Below are positions 26,601 to 38,321 of a stretch of 64,000 bases of DNA, piece after piece. Both the position numbers and the translations under genes were made by a program. Position 1 is the stretch's first letter, and each line of letters starts with the position of its first letter. This stretch comes from Lumnitzera littorea. Lineage: Eukaryota; Streptophyta; Magnoliopsida; Myrtales; Combretaceae. The notes under the pieces were generated by a model, which saw only the letters and a list, made by a program, of their open reading frames with translations, searched no databases and was not told the DNA's origin. The DNA is taken from assembly GCA_024138015.1 (NCBI GenBank), contig JAMXBB010000010.1, positions 8,313,378-8,377,377 of the forward strand. Direction: 5' to 3'.

Positions 26601-29600
26601 TTACTTTTCAATCTACTTATGAATGAAGTGTTTCGTTTGTTCTTGTGCAAGTTTGTTCTTGTGTTTTTTTATGATATTCTTGTTTATGGTCATGATATGC
26701 ATGAGCATTTAGATCATCCTCGCATTGTGATGAAATTGTTAAGAACTAATCATTTTTTGGCCAATAAAAAGAAGTATGTTTTCGAAAGAACTTCTTTAGA
26801 ATATTTAGGACATATTATTTCACCAAGAGTATGGCCACGAATATGTTTAAAGTTCAAAGTGTATTGAGTTAGCCACTTCTTAATTCTCTCAAAGCTCTTC
26901 ATAACTTTCTTGGTTTATCAAAGTATTATTAAAAATTTATCAAGGATTACGGAAAAATAGCTAAGTCTCTTACTAATCTCTTAAAGAAAGAAGCTTTTGA
27001 GTGGAATGATGATGCTACTTTAGCTTTTAAGCAACTACAATAAACTTTGACACAAGCCCCCATGCTTGCTATGCCTAATTTTCAAAAACCATTTGTTATT
27101 AAATGTGATGCCTCTAGTCTTGGTCTTGGTGCTGTTTTAATATAAGAATCAAGACCAATTGCTTATTTTAGTAAGGCCCTTTCTCTCAAGATTTTGTCTA
27201 AATCAATTTATAAAAAAGAGTTGATGGCATTGGTATTAGCTATTAACCAACGGAGACCTTACTTACTTGGTAGAAAATGTATTGTGCAAACAGATCAAAA
27301 GAGCCTACACCACCTTTTGCACCAACAAATAACTACCCGTAATCAACAACATTAGCTTGTCAAGCTCTTGGGGTATGAGTTTAATATTCAATATAAGGCT
27401 GGAAATGAGAGCCACACTACTAATGCAGGAATTGCTACTCCTAGGAGTTAGAAACTTGAGCAGGAAGGAACTCTCTCCTTGTAACCTGCTGCGAGAGGCC
27501 TATGAAGTACCTAAGGGTGATTGGCTTTGCAAGATTTTCTACCTAAAGTGAAAGTGAGTAATCCATTCCAATCTGTTCCTGTTGAATTTCCTATTGTTTA
27601 GAACCCTAAGTTGTATCACTAACAAATTCCTTCATGCTATCCACGCATGCAGGGAAAGTCTGTCTTGGTTTGAAGATGTCCAACTATCTTTTGTGTACAG
27701 GGAAGTTAATGAAGTAGCTAAACAACTTGCAGGAAAGTCAAGAAGTGAAGCAGCTGAGGAATTGGTCTACATCATCTAGTTCCTCTTCATTTGCTGCCTT
27801 TTGTTTAACGGGAACTTTTGTTCATAACTTCTTGTAGGGAGCATCGTACTCCCATGAATTCTCATACGTACTCTACTGCTATGTAATATATTTGCCATGA
27901 ATCAAAGGGCTAAATGCCCATCCTTACAATCAAACCCAAAAAAAAAAGAAAAAAAATTACATTTCAAGAGCACCATGATACAGGCTACCAACGAAGTCCC
28001 TGCAAGGACAAGGCAACCAACTAAGACAATAAGCTGGACTAACTGTAGTATTCAAACTCCTCTTTTACCCTGTGTATATGGTCTCTAATGTGAATAGGCC
28101 TGATGCATCAAAGGACAGAGAAATGGCAGAAACTTGGATTTAAAAAATATGATGCAATTCCCTTGCAAGCAATAAAGCAACACCTACCATGAATTGAGGG
28201 GATTGCACCTTGAACAACTTAGAAAAATCTCGAAAGCAAAGTTTCCTCAAAGAGCACATACTGGCCTTTCTCAACTTTAGAAAAAAATTATCAAACAACT
28301 ATAAGAAAGTTGGTTTTAGGCATAATGTGAATGCAACACAGCCCACAACAAACAATTTTCAAGCCGCTATATATATCTCGTTTCCATATCCTCTCAAACA
28401 TCCAAGTACGTTATACTATATTTAATTGCTGTTTTAAAGTCCTTTATTTTTCCCGATCCCTGTTTAATGCAATTTAGTCTTTAAGTGACACAATGCTTTA
28501 TTAGGAGCAAAGAACATAGCAAAAGGAAAGTAAAAACCTGATTCTGGATTCCATTGCACCCTTCTTGGCTTCTTCCTCTGATCCCCTCTTGAATCTACAA
28601 TTTTAAAGCAACAACAACCAAATGAAGCCACAGCCCAAACCAAAATAAGGTAAATTTAGCTCATACTTGAACATTACTCAATGGAAAATTTTTGCAGCAA
28701 GCAAACCTGCCACTAGTTCTCTGGGGAAATTAGCAACATTAGGCTCTAGGAATTGCATAAAAGAATGACGTTTGAATCGGCGTTTTGGCTTCTCCCGATC
28801 AGAGTATCTCTCCACATCAGTGTTCTCGGAAACTAGAAAAAAAGAAATGCAAGATACACCAGGCACAAGTACTTTGTTAGATAAATAGGTTTTCATGCAG
28901 AATTCCACTAAGATATGGCACATCAAACATTAGGTGTTAAGTGCTTGCCTTTTGAAACAGTATCTTCAAGGTAATACGGCGATGACTTCCAATAATGTTG
29001 CAACCTAGAATTCCGAACAACTAACGCCATTTCATCCCGACTCACACTTCTAACAGGAGGTAATTTAATGTCCTGAAATCATGACATAAAAATTTGCCAA
29101 AATGATTAATACATAAAACCAAAATAGACTTATCAATGTATGAATATATACATAGGGCAAGTGTTCATCCTTGGAGATGGCTCAACAAACTGTCTACGAT
29201 ATATAAAATTCACTGATATAAAATTATTTGCTGTAATATGTTTTCAGATTGTATACAATATGTACATATATATCGTCTTGTCGCCACAATTTGGCCAAAT
29301 GATAAGCACATAGATAACCAAACAGACTTATCGAGTACAAGTATGTGCTCTGTTGTTGCGATTAATTCTAGGAGATATGAACTACCAAATTCGAATTTCT
29401 CACGAAATGTAAAACATATCCTCTTTTCAGTCAGATTCGGTACATTCCCTATACTTTACAGCACAAAACCCAAACGAAACCATTACACATTACTTGAATC
29501 TCCTTGTTTTGAGGTTTGCCATCATCTAGCTTCTTTGAAACTTTCTCTAAAATGTAGATGACTTAGATAATCATTAACAAAATATCGAAATACAGATTGT

Positions 29601-30061
29601 ATATGTACATGCTGTTATGTATAATCTCATAAATATACACATACACATATACATACGTCTAAAAATCAAGTTCGACGGCCAAGTCGATGTGCAAATGTCC
29701 TCTCGCAGGGATGAAGGCCATGAAAGGGTACAGGCCTTCAATCAACAACAACAACAACACTTTTAAGCCTTATTCCTACTCTGTCATGTCAAATTATCTG
29801 AACACGACACACGACCTCTTTATTCTATGGATATAGCTGATTGAAATACGAAAAGAATCGTAATTGAACATGTTAAAACAATTTAAATAGGTCGAATCGA
29901 TATGCGAATAGATAAAGCAAGTGAAAATAAAAATGAAAATAAAATAAGGAATTCAAGGAAATGCCACTGACCGGAAAAAGTTCAAAAGGTTCTTGCCTGA
30001 CATACTTAAATCCTCCGCCGCCGCCAAACCGACCTCTACCACGCCCTCGCCCAAATGACAT
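20631..30061 (-). CDS. RNA polymerase III subunit Rpc31/RPC7-like, 8 exons, 210 aa
   Basis: Nuclear Pol III subunit of the Rpc31/RPC7 family, part of the subcomplex that helps Pol III initiate on tRNA, 5S and similar genes. Exons in transcript order: 29972-30061, 28949-29072, 28707-28832, 28538-28594, 22557-22603, 22269-22385, 21003-21057, 20631-20647, with stop TAG at 20631-20633. All joins keep frame (633 nt). Seen: a Gly/Arg-rich start (residues 1-17), the conserved EPFELFP motif (24-30), a central WKSSPYYLED block, a DLFEKLEQKYQ block, and a strongly acidic C-terminus (about 158-208). This domain order and length are those of plant Rpc31 proteins. Intron 2 has a GC donor; the others checked have GT..AG borders. 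Intron 4 (22604-28537) is 5.9 kb and filled with transposons. The ATG at 30061 is the first in frame and opens the family's usual RG-rich N-terminus. A GA-rich tract at about 30142-30157 probably lies in the 5' leader. The family call is from remembered conservation, not a search. Confidence 0.9.
22968..23332. repeat. Two-copy tandem repeat, TG-rich, unit of about 180 bp
   Basis: Unit 1 (22968-23156, 189 bp) and unit 2 (23157-23332, 176 bp) both begin GCATCTATATAAGAGGC and end TTGTTGTGTAGAGAT. They differ by a few substitutions and small indels in a GTGTGT-rich body. The plus strand is almost free of C. It lies in intron 4 of the Rpc31-like gene. The unit end contains the left tip of the adjoining hAT element. 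Confidence 0.9.
23327..23908. mobile_element. Non-autonomous hAT-type element, 582 bp, perfect 8-bp target duplication
   Basis: Tips are TAGAGATGCAACCAGG and, inward from the right, TAGGGATATAATGGGG. The identical octamer TTGTTGTG flanks it at 23319-23326 and 23909-23916. Its ends and interior (for example the GTTTTATAAAAC motif and GGGTCGG words) match the 6001-7127 element in reverse orientation, so they are one family. It has no coding capacity and lies in intron 4 of the Rpc31-like gene. Confidence 0.87.
24241..25140 (+). pseudogene. Gag remnant of the gypsy element
   Basis: Broken frames at 24241-24534 (coiled-coil-like, SINELQHQLS) and 24829-25140, the latter matching the retrotransposon gag domain (DYLESLETLATQI, YFFEGLCKDLQLRVQ, DAIELTFSIEKEF). 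Stops at several points show it is dead. The second part resembles the gag fragment at 54300-54617, suggesting related families. Confidence 0.75.
25570..25890 (+). pseudogene. Retroviral-type aspartic protease fragment of the gypsy element
   Basis: 106-residue open frame with ILVDGGASQNFIS, where active proteases usually have D(S/T)GA, then the hydrophobic IILGAAWL flap-end motif (normally ILGMDWL). It is followed by a stop and a further frame at 25924-26220 containing the protease to reverse-transcriptase linker (FADVFDKPKSLPPTCDIDHRI). Confidence 0.8.
26120..26870 (+). pseudogene. Reverse transcriptase fragment of the gypsy element
   Basis: Shows the Ty3/gypsy signatures VRPYHYAKVQKDEIEKMV, PSPVILVKKK and VNYQALN, then after a frameshift FYDILVYGHDMHEHLDH and LEYLGHIIS. 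At the catalytic centre, where FFDDIL is expected, the sequence is FFYDIL, so the first catalytic Asp is lost. It is split by stops at about 26218 and 26498. Confidence 0.83.
27060..27440 (+). pseudogene. RNase H fragment of the gypsy element
   Basis: Translates with interruptions to CDASSLGLGAVL, RPIAYFSKAL, KELMALVLAI, QTDQKSLHHLL and YKAGNESH, the usual RNase H order of Ty3/gypsy elements. It stops where the LTR-like segment begins. Confidence 0.75.
27625..27780 (+). pseudogene. RNase H (RVT_3-like) relic of a LINE
   Basis: Short frame with ACRESLSWFEDVQLSFVYR and EVNEVAKQLAGKS, matching the end of the RNase H domain that closes many plant LINE ORF2s (pattern of C..LL..F.D..F..V.RE.N.VA..LA). 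It lies immediately after the gypsy LTR-like segment, within intron 4 of the Rpc31-like gene. The rest of that LINE is not visible. Confidence 0.6.
28948..28949 (-). other. GC splice donor of intron 2 in the Rpc31-like gene
   Basis: Exon 2 ends TTTCAAAAG and the intron starts GCAAGC. No GT in the neighbourhood gives a usable frame. The downstream exon (acceptor CTAG) needs exactly this cut to restore a Val codon (G plus TT). The AG|GCAAG context is the known consensus of the rare GC-AG class of U2 introns. Confidence 0.85.
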
Positions 30062-30164
30062 CTTACTTTATAATTATTACGGTTCGAGAATAGATTAAGT
30101 TGAAGCCCTAATAGAGTGTGGAAGAAGAGAGAAATTAGCTCCGAGAGAGAGAGAGAGGCAGTGG

Positions 30165-31990
30165 AAGAAGGTTTAAAGAATAGAGATTGACCCCGAGTGT
30201 GGGAGGGAAAGTGGCAGAAGAGGGTTTAAGCTTTCGATTGTTATTAATTTTTCTTTTTTCCATCATTTACTTGCATTTTACAGCTTTCTGGTGTTGGTAA
30301 AGGTTTGACAAAGGATCAAATATTTTATATATAATACATATATGTATATTATTTAATATATTTGTTATAACTATATATATATATATATATATTAACTAGT
30401 TAAAAAACCACAATATGCAGATAAAGATTTAAATAATATTTATAAAAATTATCAATTTTTAAGAAAATGTCATAACAAATGTAACATAAAAAAAAATTTA
30501 AATTTAAAAAAAATTCTCAAAAACTATAAATTATAATAGATATGAAAAAATTTATGAAAACCATTAAAAGCAAGATATAAAATAGGATAGAGCCTTTAAA
30601 ACTATATGTTATATAATATGATTTATAGCTAAATGTAGGATACCATATAAAGTTCTTTTAAGCACGTTATTTAGTACTAACAAATGGTATGCCCAGCAAA
30701 ATGATGAATAATTGAATGAACAAATAACTTCCTCACATAAGTTGCTCTTATCCACTTTTCAAAATAATATTTTAATTGCATCATTCACATTGTTTTTCCT
30801 TCATATATTTATATTATGATATTTTATGATACTAAGACACAAGCCATACTCATATATTTTAATGTTATAGATATATATTATTTTATATAATATAGCAAGT
30901 ATTGTGACATATTAGATATTATATATAAGCACGTTACATCATATAAACTCTTAGAATAAAACATATCAAAATAAGAAGTATGATTAGAAACCTGCTTTAT
31001 GATTTCTTTTCTATGATTACAACGGGAATAGTATATTCAAATTTAGCCAATTCTACTTAAAAAACTAGTATTCATTTAAAAACATTTATGATTTTCAACG
31101 TCTTAATTTTTTAGAATTTAATCTTCTATCCTAAAGTGGAAAGCGATCTGCAAAGAAAGGAAAAATTATCAAAATGAAAAAGATTTACTGGTCAATTAGA
31201 ATTTATTTCAAATGTTTATGAGTTAATAGACTTTTTTTTTTTAATCTGAAGGTAATTAAAGAAATTCATTTGTAAAAAATTAATTTTAAAGAAGTGTAAC
31301 ACCAAAACTGATCACTTACATTTATATATGCTATAATATTAATAAATTATAATGATACTTTATACCTCTTCAAGAGGCCGAGAATATTTTTGACAAAATG
31401 GTATACATGTTTATCCTATTCGATTCCAAATACTTGAATCGAACAAAAAAATTAATACAATGGTGCATTTTGAAAAAGCAAATAGACTCATAATAACTGG
31501 ATGACGATTATATATTCAAAACATGTAAATAAATATACATAATAATTTGTATGCAAAGACATATGTCATATATTTATTATATATTACCGTAGTGTATAAT
31601 TTATATCTAACTGTCGTAATATGCTTGAATATGTATTAAAGTATATATCATCATGTTCTAAGATGTAAGCTTTAAATATATGATATGCTATAAATGTAAT
31701 GTACCATTTCATTCAATATATACCTTTTTAACTCAATTTATATTTTATATATATAATATATATTATTAATCGATAACTTCTACAAATTAAGGGTACATTT
31801 ATAAATATGATTTTATACACATGTATTTGCATTCCAGAATATTTTCCAACCGAACAAAATACTGAAATGAAATAATGATTCCATGTCTTTGTGAAACACA
31901 TGAACGGACTGATAATTACATCTCTAATTTAATTCCATTCCATCTTCTCCTTAGGTAATTCTCTTTCTCTACTAATTTTTATGGCGAAAT
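30165..31990. other. AT-rich intergenic DNA upstream of the Rpc31-like gene
   Basis: Contains a TA run (about 30373-30392) and long AT-rich tracts with no gene. The part next to 30062-30250 is probably the promoter and 5' UTR of the minus-strand Rpc31-like gene, but I see no clear TATA box placement. Confidence 0.5.
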
Positions 31991-32599
31991 ATGGTTTTTT
32001 TTTTTATTTATTTAAATTAAATTCTTTTGAGACAATCTCTTGGTTTGTGTTTTCATTACATTTGCTACTTTAGTTTTTCTGTACACGTTATTCTCTCCTT
32101 TCATATAAATTACACTTATCTCCAGATTCATAAGCTTATTAAAATGGAAGTGCGGTTCCCTAAGAGTATTATATTTCTAGTCACCGGTACCAAAACAACC
32201 ATGTCCTCTCTAGACCAGGTTCCTCCATCAAACACTGATCTTCTTCAACCATCCCCACGTCGCAAAAAATGACCCAAATCGTCAGCATAACTTGAAACCG
32301 AACTTGAAGTAGACCATATATTTAACAAACCACGTGAAGTTACTCAACCAAATGTCTCCACAACCTCAACAAGACCACAGAGCAAATCCACTACTCCATC
32401 TTATAAAGGAAAAGTAATACATAACATTCCAAACGCGTATGCGAATATTTCTGCTTATTCCAAAAAGAAACAAGTCAAATGGAATAAGTTGTGGACGAAC
32501 AAATTGAAGTTGCAGAGCGAAGTGAGCATGCAAGAACAGAGAAAAATGAACCACTACAAGAACCAGGTATGCATATCATCAATATCCGCAAGAATGAAT

Positions 32600-33145
32600 T
32601 ACGCAGAATAAGTGAGCCTGGCAAAATGCATTAATTATCAAATTATATGGTCAGTCTTTAGGATACAACTTACAAGATGTTGTATCAAAAACTTCAGAAT
32701 TTATGGTCATTTATTAGTCCTTTTCAGATGATAGGATTAGGCCACAGGTACACGCAGTTAAATTCTAAACAAGAAAGGATTTAACAAGGGTTATTCATTA
32801 TGGCCCTTGGTTTATCAATGGGCGCTTCGTAACAATTAGAGGATGAGAATCAGACTTTAAAGCATCCTAAGCATCACATCTTGTAATGCGGTTGCGATTT
32901 GGGTATGAATTCATGAATTACCCTTGGAATACTATTATACAACTAACTGAAGCATATAAGTGATTGGACCTATATTTAAATTAGAGACATATACAGCTCA
33001 AGCTGAAAGAGGACAATAAACTATGAAAAACCAGTTACTCATTCTACTTTATTGAATGGAAAAATAAGAAGTATTCATTACAATATGAAGGGATTAGAAA
33101 CTTATGTTGTATTGGTCATCTGGCATCCACATGCCCAAGGCAAAT
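32600..33145 (+). pseudogene. LINE ORF1 core: DUF4283-like and zinc-knuckle remnant
   Basis: Frames read LYGQSLGYNL, YGPWFINGRFVTIRG and ESDFKAS, as in the DUF4283 domain of plant LINE ORF1 proteins. Then at about 33070-33145 come YEGIRNLCCIGHLASTCPRQ, a CCHC zinc knuckle. Several stops interrupt it. Confidence 0.75.
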
Positions 33146-34365
33146 AACGAACTCTCTAGAAATGAATGAATCTGGAAAACAACAAGATACAAGAATGGAA
33201 ACTGCATTAAATGCGGAGCAAACAGTAGAAACACTTCGGCATGCATGCAAATATAAATAAGAAAGGAAATTTGGAAAATAAAAATAGTATAATGTTAGCT
33301 TCTGAGGCAGAGAAAGAAGTGGGGAATGATTATCGGAGTTGGATATTAGTCCAACCAAGGAATTGAAGAAGAAAGTAAAATGAGTAATACTAATAATATT
33401 AAGGACATGATAAATAAAAAAAAAAGAGAGAATACTCCAGTAGAGAGATCGGATAGCAAATAACATGTGGCAAGACAAGTACTTAATACTGAATCAATGA
33501 AACAAATTACACAAAACCAGTATACAATTAACTCGTGCCAGGCGCAGTCATCTGCAAGCGATTTAAAACTGGCGGCATAAGACAATCATGTAGTCATGGG
33601 AAACAAGGAAACGGATAGAGAATTAAATGCTAAATTTCCAGCATTCACTTTTAATTCACCTGACCCTTCAAATACAACAATTATTAACCAGAAAAGGAAT
33701 ACCTTCAGTCTCAAACAGCTTGCTCGATTAAAGAACAATGATAGAGAGAAAAGTAACCTTAACATTCAGTGTGAAGATCTTATTACCAAATTCAAAAATA
33801 CCCTGGCTGGACAAGAGCTTTCAACTCTTACACAAAATGAAAGAGGGACAAATGAATAATGTGTTGATACATCTGGAAGAAATGAGACAGTTGATGGGAG
33901 AATCACAACCGGAACATCAAGTTCCATGACTAAGGGTGGCGATATCAGAGGTGACTGGCACGATTCAAATGACAAGATTAGGCCAGATTGTGCAAACGAG
34001 CAAGGAATTTCTGGTATTCATACCAGTGGCAGTGGCAGTGGCATTGGAAGAATTCAAGCTGGCAAAACAAATGAAAAAATGGGCCAGAATAATTGCACTA
34101 GTGGAGGACCAAATATTTGCAACACCAATTTTGCTATCACCTCATGTGACAGTACCTGTGACAATCCCCATACAGAAACAAATAACCAAATCTTTATTAC
34201 TTCATAACGGAGAAGATATAGTAGCAATGGTGGAAACGAAGAAAACACCAGCCAATGTTTAGTCCCTGATACTAGTAACACAAATGTTACCAAATGAGGT
34301 CATTTCCTACAATGCAATGATTACTCAACAAAGCAAACAGCATCACCCAACAATGGATCGACCTA

Positions 34366-35285
34366 TGAAGATAATGATGTGGAACATACGAGGATTGAAT
34401 GCGGACAGAAAGTAAACTGCAGTTTTGCAAGCGATGGAGGCCTATGAACCGGAAGTGGTAGCTTTGCCGGAAACGAAAATGGATAGTGATTCAGCCTACG
34501 ATGGGCAAGCACATGTCGAGGCACAGGGTGTTGGTAGGGGAATGTTGCTGTTATGGCACCCAAGGATTGTCGAAGTGGAAGTGATTAAAAGCACTAACCA
34601 AGAAATGCATGCGGTGATTAAGGTTGGTAATCTTACCCTGTCTTGGTTCTTATCTATAATATATGCTTCACCAAAATTTACTAAGCCATATTGAACTTTG
34701 GAAAAGTTTGCAATTGTTTGCATCTATTGTTAAAAACGGCCCATGGTGTGTTGCAGGAGATTTTAATGATATAATTCACGATAAGGAAACTTGAGGTAGT
34801 GAGAAATTTCCTTCTCATAGAGCTATAGAGCATCTTTATTTGAAAATTGTATGAATAATTGTGGTCTAAAGGATATGGGATTCATTGGACCACCATTTGC
34901 TCCTTCGATTGAACAAAAGTTGGCACACTTAATTCAACAATGATTGGACAGGACTTAGTGTTATACTAGGTGGAGAAATTTATACCTAGAAGCCCAAGTT
35001 TATCATTTGGCCAAATGGCCTTCTGATCATTGTCCACTATTAATTAAAACTCATGCTTATAGGCAAGATGGTAAAAGGGCTAAACCTTTCAGATTTCGAC
35101 CAATGTGGCTACTAGATAAATCATGCCTAGAGTTAACCAAGAGTGTCTGGAAGGGATATCAAGGAGATTTAACTCAGACACCGGAGGATTTGACCATACA
35201 ACTCAAAAAATGGATTTATGAAGTCTTTGGTCATATTTCAAGATGGAAACAAAAGACCCTTCCGGAGTTAAATATTATAGAATGA
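34366..35285 (+). pseudogene. LINE ORF2 endonuclease domain remnant
   Basis: Begins MKIMMWNIRGLNADRK, the normal start of the AP-type endonuclease of plant LINEs. It continues with EVVALPETKMDSD, GRGMLLLWHP and GPWCVAGDFNDII, and ends with WPSDHCPLLI, the conserved SDH motif. At least two stops and one frameshift. Confidence 0.83.
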
Positions 35286-35819
35286 GCAAAACAACCTAGA
35301 GAACAATTAGCGAATAAGAAATCATTACTAAAAACGCAGTTGAATCAAATTTTAGATAGGGAGGAATGGTTATGGAAAGCGAAAGCTAGGACTTGTAGGA
35401 TCCAAGATGGAGATAGGAATACAGCATATTATCATGCAAAAATTCAAATAGGGAGAGCAAGAAACAAAACTTAGGACTTCAGACAAAAAGAGGGCGATGG
35501 ATATATGATGAGGAAGAACTAAGAACTCATTTCAGTACAAGTCATGAAGCAAGTCCACTAAGGAACCCAATAAACTCCAAATTTTAATATGGTCTCAATG
35601 AGAAAAATAAAGAGGACCTGGATGGACAGTTGAGCATAGAAGAAATTAAAAATGCTTTATTTTCTATAAGATCCTGGAAAGCTCTTAGCAAAGATGGATA
35701 TCATGCTTTTTCATTTTTTTAAGAAATGCTAGAAGTTTATGGCACAAGAGGTAGCAAATCTAATTATATAAGCATAAAATCTACAATTGTTTCCTGAGGA
35801 AATCAATACCACTTAACTA

Positions 35820-36864
35820 TGTCTTATTCCTAAGCATTTGAGGGCTAACACAACTAAGATGTACAGACCAATTGGTTTGTGCACTACATTATATAAAATT
35901 CTAGCCAAGGCCCTAGTCCAAAGAGTAAGACTCTACTTGCAGAATCTAATTCACCCAGCTAAAGGCAGTTTCATACCTGGCTGAAAAGCAAGTGATCAAA
36001 TAATATTGGTTAAAGAGATCTTGCATTGTTTTCAAAAGAAAAATACTCATAGAAATCGGATTATGATCAAGATTGATCTTGAGAAAGTTTATGATACAAT
36101 TGAATAGAGTTTTATACAATGGGCTTTAACTAGTCTGAATTTTCCTAAAAGATGAATAAAGCTAATAGGACAATGTATATCTACCACTAGTACTGAAATT
36201 TTGGTAAATGGTTCAAAACAAAAGCATTTACACCTAGCAAGTAAATAAGACAGGGGGACCCCCAATCCCCTATTTATTTATCTTCTCTTTAGAATTCCTT
36301 AGTAGAATGATTGAAGAGGAAGTGGAGCATCAAAAGTGGGAAAGTTTTCAGCTTAGAGGATCTAAACTTAGAATATCTCACATATTATTTGCAGATGACA
36401 TTGTGTTAATAGGGAAGGCAACTACAAAGAACAAAAGAGTAATGAGGAATACCTTGAGTAAATTCTCAGAGATATCAGGCCTGAAGATAAATGAACGGAA
36501 ATCTATGATATTATTCTCTCAAAATATACCAAACCAAGTTAAAGAAGACGTTAAGGAAATTATGCAGTTTAAAAGTGTGACAGCAATTGAGAAATACTTG
36601 AGATATCCAGTCAAGGATGGTACAAAACACTCAACAAATGATCTGCAGTTTCTCATTAATAATATACAAAAAGGATTATGTTGTTGGGAGAGTCATCAAC
36701 TATCAATGGCAGGAAGACTGATTTTAGCTAAACCAATTATTCAATCTCTTCCAAATTACTCTATGCTGGTCAGCATGCTTCCATCAAGGGTCATTGATGA
36801 AATAGACCATATTACAAGGAATTTTATATGGAATGGAGTAGGTGAAAAGGAAAGAATTCACTAG
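35820..36864 (+). pseudogene. LINE ORF2 reverse transcriptase remnant
   Basis: Motifs in order: LCTTLYKILAKALVQRV, MIKIDLEKVYDTIE (normally KVDLEKAYD), then in a 185-residue open frame at 36307-36864 HILFADDIVLIGKA with the catalytic FADD intact, SGLKINERKS and SMAGRLILAK. Stops in the upstream part prevent translation as one protein. Confidence 0.87.
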
Positions 36865-37415
36865 GTAAATTGGCAAACTATAACAAAAGATAAAGAGAAT
36901 GGAGGTCTTGGCTTAATAAATTTGCAGACAAGGAAAAAAGCCTGCATGCTTAAAAGGTACTATGAATTCAGTACAAAGAAAGTATTATGGGGACAACTGA
37001 TGGGAGCAAAACATAAGAAACATAGAGAAGAAAATTGGCAAGTAGTTTTGAATAGCTCGCGTCAGTGCAAAGAGATTCATAAAAGTGCAAGATTAATACA
37101 GGAAAAACACTTCAATATGCTTAAAGATGGGAGAAATACTAGCTTTTGGTGGGATCATCGGGGTGGACCAAACAATATTACATCAATTATCTAAGGTCCT
37201 ATCAAAAAAGAATCCTGGAATTTAACTGTAAGCAACTGTTGGGTTAATACATTGCTGTGGAATGATGATGTAATAGGTTTTGAGTTATCAAATGTTATTA
37301 CAAATCAGATTGGACCAATTTTCTTAACAAAAGACAGCAAGGACAAAAAGGGATTTTCTCAAAGGGCGAGAATAAGCCCTAATAAAAAAAAAAAAAAATT
37401 CAAGAATACACAACA

Positions 37416-38321
37416 TTGCAGGAAGAGCACCAACAAAATGAATGGAGATGGATCTATAAGTCAATTTTCCCTCCAAAAGTAAAGCTTTTCCTATGGAGAA
37501 TAATAACTGATAGTCTTCCCACAATAATGAATCTTAGGAAAAGGAATATAAACATAGAAAAGGGATGCCCACATTGTAGTACACTGGATGAAATCATACA
37601 GCATGTATTTCATGACCGCATTCAACTAAAAGATATATTTGCAAGGTAAGAAACTTATTCATGGATATATCCTAAGATAAACCAAAATATTTGCAATTGG
37701 ATAAAGCTCAATTGCTATATCAAGAGAAAGGACATCGGTCAAGTTATACCACCAAAAAGGTTTATATTTGGGATTATGTTGTGGCAAATTTAGAGGATAA
37801 GAAATCAACAAGCTTTCCATTTTTATCACTCAAACTTACTTCAAGCTCAAAATATTAGAAAACTAGCACATGAATATTGGGCTTTACTAAAGAAAAGACA
37901 AGAACTTATAAAAATTGAAATAATAATTATGCGATGGATTCCACCACCACAAGGATGACTCAAATTGAATGCTGATGGATCATTGGCAGCAGATAGAGAC
38001 ATTGCAACTACTGCAGGAGTTCTAAGGGACAAAAAGGGAAGATGGATATTCGGGTTTAACCAAAAACTGAAAATACATGATGTTATTCTATTAAAACTTT
38101 GGGCAATATATTTTAGGATACTTTATTACATACAAGAGGGATACTTGGATATTGAACTCTGTACAGATTCACTAACTGCAGCTTATTTTATTACTCAAAC
38201 TACAAATATCAGGTTCAAATACTATAATGCTATACTGGCTTGTAGGAAACCCTCTCAAAACTACAAGGCTGGAGAATTGAAGCTATCTCAAGAGAAACAA
38301 ATAAAAATGCAGATGTGCTAG
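37416..38321 (+). pseudogene. LINE ORF2 zf-RVT and RNase H remnant
   Basis: 37416-37649 gives the zf-RVT domain (IFPPKVKLFLWRIITDSLPT, KGCPHCSTLDEIIQHVF). 37965-38321 gives a plant-type RNase H start, LNADGSL, followed by GVLRDKKGRWIFGF and LCTDSLTAAYFI. The catalytic NxDGS pattern is recognisable; the end is frameshifted. Confidence 0.83.

Larger units (their letters stand above)
23915..27640 (+). mobile_element. Decayed Ty3/gypsy retrotransposon lacking integrase
   Basis: Plus-strand element inside intron 4 of the minus-strand Rpc31-like gene. Order seen: 5' LTR (about 23915-24195), gag-like frames (24241-25140), a zinc knuckle broken by stops (about 25400-25460), aspartic protease (about 25570-25890) with DGGAS at the active site, reverse transcriptase (about 26150-26870), RNase H (about 27060-27440), then directly an LTR-like segment (27446-27637). 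The 27446-27637 segment repeats 24030-24200, including CAAGATTTTCTACCTAAAGTG. The integrase that should follow RNase H is absent. Several stops and frameshifts make it inactive. Confidence 0.87.
22604..28537 (-). other. Intron 4 of the Rpc31-like gene, filled with mobile elements
   Basis: 5934-bp intron between the exons ending WNPESG and beginning LQKLDLFEK. Read left to right on the plus strand it holds a TG-rich tandem repeat (22968-23332), a hAT-type element (23327-23908), a plus-strand Ty3/gypsy relic (about 23915-27640), a LINE RNase H relic (about 27625-27780), and unassigned AT-rich sequence to 28537. The splice sites and flanking exon phases are intact. Confidence 0.85.

Noticed and set aside
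27357..27551. 64-aa ORF with an NLSRKEL motif
   Set aside because: It spans the RNase H end and LTR-like junction of the gypsy element in a wrong frame.
28678..28926. Independent 82-aa minus-strand gene
   Set aside because: It is exon 3 of the Rpc31-like gene with intron sequence on both sides.
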